Shown here one piece after another: positions 1 through 5,052 of a DNA stretch of 5,052 nt. Source of the DNA: an uncultured Porphyromonadaceae bacterium (GTDB lineage: Bacteria; Bacteroidota; Bacteroidia; Bacteroidales; CAMTPD01); contig CAMTPD010000178.1 in the NCBI GenBank assembly GCA_947074265.1, positions 1 through 5,052 of the forward strand, written 5' to 3'. A program made the position numbers and the translations under genes. The notes under the pieces were generated by a model. That model was not told the origin of the DNA. It did not search any database and saw only the letters and a list, made by a program, of their open reading frames with translations. The number at the start of each line of letters is the position of its first letter. The stretch's first letter is position 1.

Positions 1-1507
1 AACGGATAAGATCTAATGTACGATTGTCGCCATTGTAATCTTCGATCATTTGATGCAGATCTGGCGTTTCGATCAAACGTTCGGAGAGTTTCTTATTACT
101 TTTTCGCAATGCTTTATACCGCTTTAAATCGTCTTCACTCTTTTGCAACAAAACACGATTTTCGGCATCTAGTCGATCGCGTTCTGCTTGTAGAAACTGA
201 ATCGACGATTGCTCTGCTTCGCTAAACTGTCTTTCTTGATTTGTTTTGATAACAGATAAGTGCTGTGCGATCTCTTTGATCTTTGTTTCATTTTCTGAAA
301 TGCGTTCATCACGCTCCTTCAGCTGTAACTTTAACTGCTCTAGCTTTTCCTTTCTATTATGTATCACAACGGTCAACAGCACAAAGGCACTTAGAAACAA
401 CAATGTTGATAAAGAGGCAATCGTCAATAGACGTAGATTATCTTTTTCCGTTTGTAATTTTTCTTTTTGCAAACGCTCATTATCATACAACGCTTCTATT
501 TCTTTAATCTTCGACTGCTGAAACAGGTCTACTTGTTTTACTTTCGATTTTATGTATTTTCGAAGTACTACACATTCATTTTCCGAATCGCCTAATCTGT
601 TGTAATAATTCGACAACTCCTTAGAGGCTCCGATTTGTGTATTTAAATTGGGCGAATTCTGTGCATGCTCTAAATACACACGAGCCGAATCGAGTTGATT
701 CATCTGCATGAATAGTCTTCCGATAATTAAATAATTCCCATCAATAAAAGCCGGATTTGTATTATATCGGATAGATGTGCGCACATAGTGCATACTTGAA
801 TCGTAGCTACCTATTGCTTTGTGGTAGCTCGCCAATGAGTTGTATATACTCGAAATCAGTAGCGAATCGTTGATCTGAACAGACTCTTTTACAGCTAAGT
901 TATAATATACATAAGCACTATCTCGCTGCTTTAGATTATAAAACACCCGTGCAAGATCACGTAGGGCATAAACCTTATACGTTTTATTTCCATTTATATC
1001 GTAATGAACCAGTGCTTGCTTAAATGCAGATTTAGCCTTCTCTTCATCGTTAAATTTCTGATTTAGATTACCCCAATAATGATAAGCAAGTCCTCGCAGT
1101 TCGTGGTGATTCGTACCTTCTAGCAAATCGATTGCACGAAGATAACCAACCACAGCACTATCCGGATTATTCAGATCCAAGGCTACCTGACCGGCGTAGA
1201 AACTACATTGAGCTTTACGCAATACGTTGTTTGTTCGTTCGAAATACGAACGTGCTTCTTGGATGCGTTCATCAGACGTTGCCTTGATTCTGCTTTTATT
1301 TTCGGCTTGGGTAATCAAAAGATTCCATGTATTGTAATTGAGCGAAGACATCTTTTCCGGAGCCGGAATTGCATTTAAGATAGCAAGTGCGCTATCCGGA
1401 GTAGATTGCATAAGGGCTTCCGCTTGTCTTAATTCGGGCATAATTGTAGCATTGCGGCTACACGATATACAAAGGATATATATAAGGATTAGATAAAATC
1501 TGTGCAT
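1..1507 (-). CDS. TPR protein with lipoprotein-like N-terminus, one membrane helix and long coiled coil (3' partial)
   Basis: The frame is open from the ATG at 1507 to the left edge, giving 502 codons with no stop, so the C-terminus is missing. An in-frame TAA lies 14 codons upstream with no ATG between, which supports this start. Residues 4-16 are hydrophobic and end in CISC followed by Ser, a slightly irregular lipobox with Cys16 as the possible lipidated residue. Residues about 25-320 are helical repeats with TPR-like spacing, for example around 103-135, 138-170, 178-210, 217-249 and 258-285, with recurring DSA motifs such as NPDSAVVGYLRAI. Residues about 361-383 form a single membrane helix, followed by a basic stretch (HNRKEK) and a Lys/Glu-rich coiled coil to about residue 480. 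The likely topology is TPRs in the periplasm and coiled coil in the cytoplasm. Bacteroidetes proteins of this build often end in a LuxR-like DNA-binding domain, but none is visible here. The gene looks more AT-rich than its neighbours. A regulatory or sensory role is inference. Confidence 0.88.
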   Translation of the reverse strand, partial: MHRFYLILIYILCISCSRNATIMPELRQAEALMQSTPDSALAILNAIPAPEKMSSLNYNTWNLLITQAENKSRIKATSDERIQEARSYFERTNNVLRKAQCSFYAGQVALDLNNPDSAVVGYLRAIDLLEGTNHHELRGLAYHYWGNLNQKFNDEEKAKSAFKQALVHYDINGNKTYKVYALRDLARVFYNLKQRDSAYVYYNLAVKESVQINDSLLISSIYNSLASYHKAIGSYDSSMHYVRTSIRYNTNPAFIDGNYLIIGRLFMQMNQLDSARVYLEHAQNSPNLNTQIGASKELSNYYNRLGDSENECVVLRKYIKSKVKQVDLFQQSKIKEIEALYDNERLQKEKLQTEKDNLRLLTIASLSTLLFLSAFVLLTVVIHNRKEKLEQLKLQLKERDERISENETKIKEIAQHLSVIKTNQERQFSEAEQSSIQFLQAERDRLDAENRVLLQKSEDDLKRYKALRKSNKKLSERLIETPDLHQMIEDYNGDNRTLDLIR

Positions 1508-1572
1508 ATGGATTGCTTTGAAACGAAACTTCCTATATTGGTATAATACTTAAAACACGCTGCAAGATAAAA

Positions 1573-1580
1573 CAAAAATA
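1573..1580 (-). promoter_or_regulatory. Candidate Bacteroidetes -7 promoter element for the TPR gene
   Basis: On the minus strand this octamer reads TATTTTTG, an exact match to the Bacteroidetes -7 consensus TAnnTTTG. It would give a leader of about 60 nt before the ATG at 1507. The upstream TTG of a -33 element is not at the ideal distance: the nearest one (minus strand, 1606-1604) is 23 nt away, slightly longer than usual. Surrounding DNA is very AT-rich, so a chance match is possible. AGGAAG at 1534-1529 resembles a Shine-Dalgarno sequence but lies 21 nt from the start, too far to be a normal ribosome binding site. Confidence 0.4.
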
Positions 1581-1608
1581 TACAATTACAAACCGTTTAT
1601 ATACAATG

Positions 1609-1643
1609 AAAGGCGAAAGAGAGTACTACCCTCTATCGCCTTT
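1609..1643 (-). terminator. Hairpin after the PLP enzyme gene, probable transcription terminator
   Basis: The arms AAAGGCGA and TCGCCTTT pair perfectly over 8 bp. The 19 nt between them can add a short AGAG/CTCT helix after small internal mismatches. The hairpin begins 29 bp after the stop of the PLP enzyme gene and precedes the candidate promoter of the TPR gene, the right place to separate the two transcripts. Its 3' arm ends in UUU, followed by a mixed AU-rich stretch and not a clean U-tract, so it may be a weak terminator or an mRNA 3'-end stabiliser. Confidence 0.5.
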
Positions 1644-1672
1644 TATCGTAAAATCAATACTTTACAAAAGAA

Positions 1673-2704
1673 CTATTCGTCTCCTTGCTCGCTTAGCCAT
1701 TGCGACAACAACTCCACAAATTTTTGATTTTGCTCTGTCGATTGTGTAAAAAGACGTACCGCAGTTTCGTCAAGTCCACGAATATTCGATGCATCGCGAA
1801 TCAAGACTCCTTGCTCCAACATAAACTGTTTCAAAGCTCCGGCCGTACCTTTCTTCAAATTCAGAATGAAGTAAGTTGTAACCGAATGATCTACCTCTAC
1901 GTTGTCGAGTTTACTCAATTGATAAATAAACTCGGAAGTATCGCGAAGCCATTTGCGAATAGGCAATGTAAACTGTGCCGGGTGTATCAATACATACTTG
2001 CTGGCTTCGATAGCCAAGGTATTGACAGACCATGGAATTTTATAACGGTTGATATGTGAAACAAACTCTTCACGTGCCACGAGGTATCCGGCACGCAAAC
2101 CTGGTATTCCATAAGGTTTAGATAAAGAGTAGATCAAGATTAAGTTCGGGTGATTCTTGATATCCGAATGCTTCAGTCCGTCTTCGATCGTAAACGCTAG
2201 ATTAGACTGATCTACCACAAATTTTACTTCCGGATGAGCCGCGATAAGCTTGAGTAGCTCGTTGCGTTTAAGCATTTTACCGTTTGCAGCATTCGGATTA
2301 GAAAGCCAGCAAATGTCGATGTGCTCGAAAGGAAGTTCGGCCAAGTCGTCGTAGAAACAGAAGTCTACTTCGTGGTCGTGTAGCTTACAAGCATCTTCGT
2401 ATTCGGTAAAGGTAGGGATGGCTACCAACGAACGCGATCCGCGCCAAGCCATGGCAATGAGGTAAATAGCATCGACAGAACCGTTGCAAAAGATTACATT
2501 ATCTTCCGATATTTCGTTGCGTCGGGCAAGTAGTTTGCGTAGCGACGAAGCATCCGGTTCTGGATAAAAAGAAATCTTATCGAGTTGCAACTCGAGGTGT
2601 TGTTTTAGTTTTTCAAGATTGACTCCTCTCCATACGTTAGAGCTGTAGTTGCTCGTGATTTCAACGGGAGCATTGTAGAAGTCGTCTCCATGTCCAAATA
2701 GCAT
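1673..2704 (-). CDS. Fold-type I PLP-dependent aminotransferase/decarboxylase, CobD/HisC-like
   Basis: A complete 343-residue protein, normal length for the HisC/CobD group (about 330-370). Features in order: an N-terminal GHGDDFY stretch like the HGG start of CobD; FYPEPD at 46-51, matching the YPDP motif; the cofactor-loop region CNGSVDAI at 73-80; NPNAANG at 136-142 in place of the usual NPNNPTG; Asp165 for the PLP ring nitrogen; SLSKPYGIPGLRAGY at 193-207 with Schiff-base Lys196 and phosphate-site Arg204; and RGLD at 309-312 followed by Arg317, the likely substrate carboxylate arginine. The SLSK-IPGLR and RGLD segments favour CobD, which makes aminopropanol phosphate from threonine phosphate for cobalamin. 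However, the CobD-type second Arg of RxxxR is Gln321, and no cobalamin gene is adjacent. The specific substrate is therefore open; a HisC-like aminotransferase is the main alternative. It should be cytosolic, as no signal peptide is seen. The ATG at 2704 is the first Met after an in-frame stop. It lies 66 bp after the hydrolase gene with no promoter recognised, so co-transcription is likely. Confidence 0.9.
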   Translation of the reverse strand: MLFGHGDDFYNAPVEITSNYSSNVWRGVNLEKLKQHLELQLDKISFYPEPDASSLRKLLARRNEISEDNVIFCNGSVDAIYLIAMAWRGSRSLVAIPTFTEYEDACKLHDHEVDFCFYDDLAELPFEHIDICWLSNPNAANGKMLKRNELLKLIAAHPEVKFVVDQSNLAFTIEDGLKHSDIKNHPNLILIYSLSKPYGIPGLRAGYLVAREEFVSHINRYKIPWSVNTLAIEASKYVLIHPAQFTLPIRKWLRDTSEFIYQLSKLDNVEVDHSVTTYFILNLKKGTAGALKQFMLEQGVLIRDASNIRGLDETAVRLFTQSTEQNQKFVELLSQWLSEQGDE

Positions 2705-2770
2705 ATCCGTAAGTGATTTAAGTTTATACTCTCTTATTGTTGTTTTCTCTAATATTTATATTCTGCTCTA

Positions 2771-5052
2771 TTATCGCATTGCATCGTATATCGTATCTTG
2801 TATGCGAGTACGAATGTCCATCGACGAGAGTTTATTATTGACCCGATCGGGCATCAATCTATTGCTTAGAAAGATATAAATCAGATCATTGTCGGGATCT
2901 ACCCAAAAACAGGTTCCTGTGAATCCCGTATGACCATACACCGAAGCCGGAGCTTTTTCGCCCGTTGGTGAGCTACGCTTATTGTTCATATCGGGTTTGT
3001 CGAAACCGAGTCCGCGGCGACATGTCTTACTCTTCGAATGGGTAAACATGTGCGTGGTTTGTTTGCTTAGCAACGTCTCTCCTCCGTAAGTACCTTCGTT
3101 GAGATAAAGCTGCAACAGCTTTGCCAGGTCTCCGGCCGACGAGAATAATCCGGCATTTCCCGAAACACCTCCCTGAAAAGCAGCCGCTTCGTCGTGCACA
3201 TACCCTCGCAATACTTGTTTGCGGAGAAAACCATCCTCCGTAGATGGAACAATTAAGGACGTATCTAGTTTAGTGCAGGGATTATACATGGTAGTATAAG
3301 CACCAAGCGGTGCAAAGATAGCATCGCCGACATAGCGATCGAGCGACTTGCCGGTTTGACGTTCTACAATCTTTTGCAACAAGATAAAGTTGATGCAACT
3401 GTAGGCGTATCCTCCACGTGGCTTTACACGCGAGTCGGCAATCTTTTTCATCACGGTATCCTGAAAGCTGGTACTCAAGTAAATGCCTTTTGCCACTTCG
3501 AGCGGATAATTGGCACTTTTGGTAGAGCTTACCAAGTCGGGATTGTATTTAAAGTTGGTGCGGCCGTAGGTTTTGGCATCGAGACGTACCGGATGGGTAG
3601 CATTGCGTGCCGAGGCATAAAGCGAGCCCGAATAACTCGACTTGTCGATGGCCGAAGTATAGAAATTGATCGCCGGCGTAATGCCCGACTGGTGATAAAG
3701 CAAGTCGGTAACCTGCACCGATGCTTTGTTTGTTTTCTTCATCTCGGGCAGATAGTCGGCAAGTGTACCTTGCAGTTTGAGCTTGTTTTCATCGTATAGT
3801 TTCATCACGGCAGGAAGTGTTCCGGCTGCTTTAGAAACAGAAGCCAAGTCATAAACCGATTGCGTCGTTACTTTTTTTTTTCGGGTATTGTCGTAGTAGC
3901 CGAAGGCTTTGTCGTACACCACAACTCCGTCTTTGGCAACCAATACCTGACATCCGGGATATGCTCCGGCTTTGATACCTTCTTGTACTATTTCATCTAT
4001 TTGCTCAAGCTTTGTGGCATTTAGTCCTACCTCTTCCGCATCTTGATAACTCAAGCGTACTTTTCGGGTATTGATACCGGTGTCGGCAACAAAAAGCTCT
4101 TCGACCGATACCGGTAGTTTTCCTTTTGCCGGGATACCGCCAAAAAGCAATTGCCCCGCATACTCTTTTGCCAGAGGTGTATTCTCGTATGCAACTGTTA
4201 CAGAGCGTGCTTTATCTACGGAGAACTTATAGTCGGTAAGCGCGTACGGACTTACAAAAAATACAATATGAAAGTCTTTCTGAACGAGTAGTTTCTTGAG
4301 TGCAACCGACTCTTTGATACGATTGGTATGTAGTCCGCAGATGATTACGTCGTAGTTTTCGAGCTTCTTCAATACCGCTTCCGACTGTGCCGGAGTAAAC
4401 TTGCGACCAATGGCAAAAGCGTCGGCTTGCGTATAGTTGCGTACCGATTGGGTAAACTCGTTGTTGGCATCGTCGCCAAGCGACAATACGGCAATCTTTT
4501 TATTGGCCAGGCCTTTGATCGGCACTTCACGTTCGGTATTCTTTACCAAGGTAAGTCCTTCGGCATTGAGTTTGCCCGCAAGCCAATTGGCATGAGGCGT
4601 ATTAAGGCGTTCCTGCAAGCCTTTGATTACAATCGGCTTGTAGTTGTTCAAGCCCAAAACGTATTTATAGGCCAATACCTTTTTACACTTTTCTTCGATC
4701 AGTTTGGCCGGTATTTGCTTGTTTTCGATGGCTGCAAGTAGTGCTTTTTGGTCGGTAAATGGAGCCGACGAACCAAGCAAAATGTCGTTTCCGGCAAGCA
4801 GTGCCTGCACGGCTTGGTTTTCTGTTTTGCCTGCACTTGCCCCTTTCATGGCCAATGCATCGGTAAAACAAAGGCCTTCGAAGCCCATTTTGTTTTGCAG
4901 CAAATCGGTTACGATTGTTTTGGAAAGTGACGTAGGACGTGTGCGCGACTTTTCGAGCGCAGGTACAACAAGGTGTCCTGTCATCACACCGCCAAAGCCT
5001 TCGTCGATGTATCTTTTGAATGGATAAAGGTCGATGTTTTCGATAGATGAGA
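2771..5052 (-). CDS. GH3 beta-N-acetylhexosaminidase fused to a serine beta-lactamase-like domain (5' partial)
   Basis: The frame runs through the right edge, so the start, any signal peptide and the GH3 HFPGHG-type His/Asp segment lie outside. The 759 visible residues are numbered from the first full codon. Residues 1-135 are the end of a GH3 barrel: YPFKRYIDEGFGGVMTGHLV, then FTDALAMKG with nucleophile Asp64 (codon 4861-4859). Residues about 164-316 form the GH3 C-terminal domain, ending GGIPAKGKLPVSV. Residues about 344-759 form a serine hydrolase domain of the class C beta-lactamase/PBP type: SVSK (Ser404, Lys407), YSC (Tyr550-Cys552) replacing the usual YxN or YSD, and GHTGFTGT with His707. 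The family acts on terminal beta-GlcNAc, often from peptidoglycan; the second domain could be an esterase, amidase or peptidase. Bacteroidales homologues are about 1000 aa, so roughly 240 residues are missing. Apparent GTG/ATG starts at 4987/4984 are internal, because GH3 sequence continues upstream. Export to the periplasm is expected but not visible. Confidence 0.94.
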   Translation of the reverse strand, partial: SSIENIDLYPFKRYIDEGFGGVMTGHLVVPALEKSRTRPTSLSKTIVTDLLQNKMGFEGLCFTDALAMKGASAGKTENQAVQALLAGNDILLGSSAPFTDQKALLAAIENKQIPAKLIEEKCKKVLAYKYVLGLNNYKPIVIKGLQERLNTPHANWLAGKLNAEGLTLVKNTEREVPIKGLANKKIAVLSLGDDANNEFTQSVRNYTQADAFAIGRKFTPAQSEAVLKKLENYDVIICGLHTNRIKESVALKKLLVQKDFHIVFFVSPYALTDYKFSVDKARSVTVAYENTPLAKEYAGQLLFGGIPAKGKLPVSVEELFVADTGINTRKVRLSYQDAEEVGLNATKLEQIDEIVQEGIKAGAYPGCQVLVAKDGVVVYDKAFGYYDNTRKKKVTTQSVYDLASVSKAAGTLPAVMKLYDENKLKLQGTLADYLPEMKKTNKASVQVTDLLYHQSGITPAINFYTSAIDKSSYSGSLYASARNATHPVRLDAKTYGRTNFKYNPDLVSSTKSANYPLEVAKGIYLSTSFQDTVMKKIADSRVKPRGGYAYSCINFILLQKIVERQTGKSLDRYVGDAIFAPLGAYTTMYNPCTKLDTSLIVPSTEDGFLRKQVLRGYVHDEAAAFQGGVSGNAGLFSSAGDLAKLLQLYLNEGTYGGETLLSKQTTHMFTHSKSKTCRRGLGFDKPDMNNKRSSPTGEKAPASVYGHTGFTGTCFWVDPDNDLIYIFLSNRLMPDRVNNKLSSMDIRTRIQDTIYDAMR
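3872..3881 (-). repeat. Ten-A homopolymer inside the hydrolase fusion gene
   Basis: The coding strand has ten consecutive A residues, read as cgA AAA AAA AAA (Arg390 and Lys391-393), in a surface-type turn between two strands at the front of the serine hydrolase domain, 11 codons before the SVSK active site. Runs of nine or more A are known sites for polymerase slippage, in replication or transcription. With nine A the next codon is TAA. With eleven A the frame reads eight altered codons or fewer and meets TGA. The intact frame is present in this sequence. Confidence 0.9.

Noticed and set aside
16..521. Overlapping plus-strand frames rich in Phe, Ser and Cys
   Set aside because: They are the reverse of the coiled-coil and membrane segment of the TPR gene; Glu/Lys codons read backwards give Phe/Leu/Ser.
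1636..1650. Plus-strand terminator reading from the same hairpin into TTTTAT
   Set aside because: No plus-strand gene exists to be terminated here; the hairpin makes sense only for the minus-strand transcript.
1700..2059. Open plus-strand frame of 119 codons
   Set aside because: It is antisense to the PLP enzyme across its Lys and C-terminal region; its Cys/Arg-rich composition is typical of a shadow frame.
2705..2770. Promoter or riboswitch in the gap before the PLP enzyme
   Set aside because: The 66 bp are AT-rich, with no TAnnTTTG match, no stable hairpin and no cobalamin-type conserved box that I could see.
3356..3799. Open plus-strand frame of 147 codons
   Set aside because: It lies entirely antisense to the serine hydrolase domain, whose motifs are clear on the minus strand; the plus-strand protein has no recognisable motif.
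4982..4987. GTG/ATG pair as the start of the hydrolase gene
   Set aside because: The same frame continues upstream to the window edge with family-typical GH3 sequence (IDLYPFKRYIDEGFGG), so these are internal codons.
4427..5027. Several plus- and minus-strand frames of 60-107 codons
   Set aside because: All overlap the GH3 region in other frames and show no conserved motif or start signal.

Overview
The window looks like chromosomal DNA of a Bacteroidales bacterium (Bacteroides, Parabacteroides or a relative). The evidence is a GH3 glycosidase fused to a serine beta-lactamase-like domain, a large lipoprotein-type TPR protein with one membrane span and a coiled coil, a match to the Bacteroidetes -7 promoter element, and the lack of strong Shine-Dalgarno sequences. 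I cannot assign a genus. All three genes lie on the minus strand, so the window reads from right to left. The plus strand carries only shadow frames.

Right part (2771-5052): the C-terminal 759 residues of a two-domain hydrolase. It holds the end of a GH3 beta-N-acetylhexosaminidase barrel with its nucleophile Asp, the GH3 C-terminal domain, and a complete class C beta-lactamase/penicillin-binding-type serine hydrolase domain. The gene start lies beyond the right edge. A run of ten A residues on the coding strand sits just before the serine hydrolase active site. Losing or gaining one A stops translation within a few codons.

Middle (1673-2704): a complete fold-type I PLP enzyme of 343 aa, closest by eye to CobD (threonine-phosphate decarboxylase) and HisC. 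It starts 66 bp after the hydrolase stop with no visible promoter, so the two are probably co-transcribed. It keeps the Schiff-base Lys, but several usually conserved cofactor-pocket residues differ, and no cobalamin or histidine gene is in view.

Left part (1-1672): a 165-bp gap holds a hairpin that probably ends the two-gene transcript and a candidate promoter. It is followed by a 3'-truncated gene for a TPR protein with a lipoprotein-like N-terminus, a single membrane helix and a long coiled coil. This architecture resembles Bacteroidetes membrane-bound TPR sensors or regulators, whose C-terminal output domain would lie past the left edge.

The hydrolase suggests a cell-envelope or amino-sugar role for the right-hand transcript. 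A functional link to the PLP enzyme is only inferred from position. I see no CRISPR, mobile element, tRNA, rRNA or obvious defence system. The most unusual signal is the poly-A tract inside the fusion gene.
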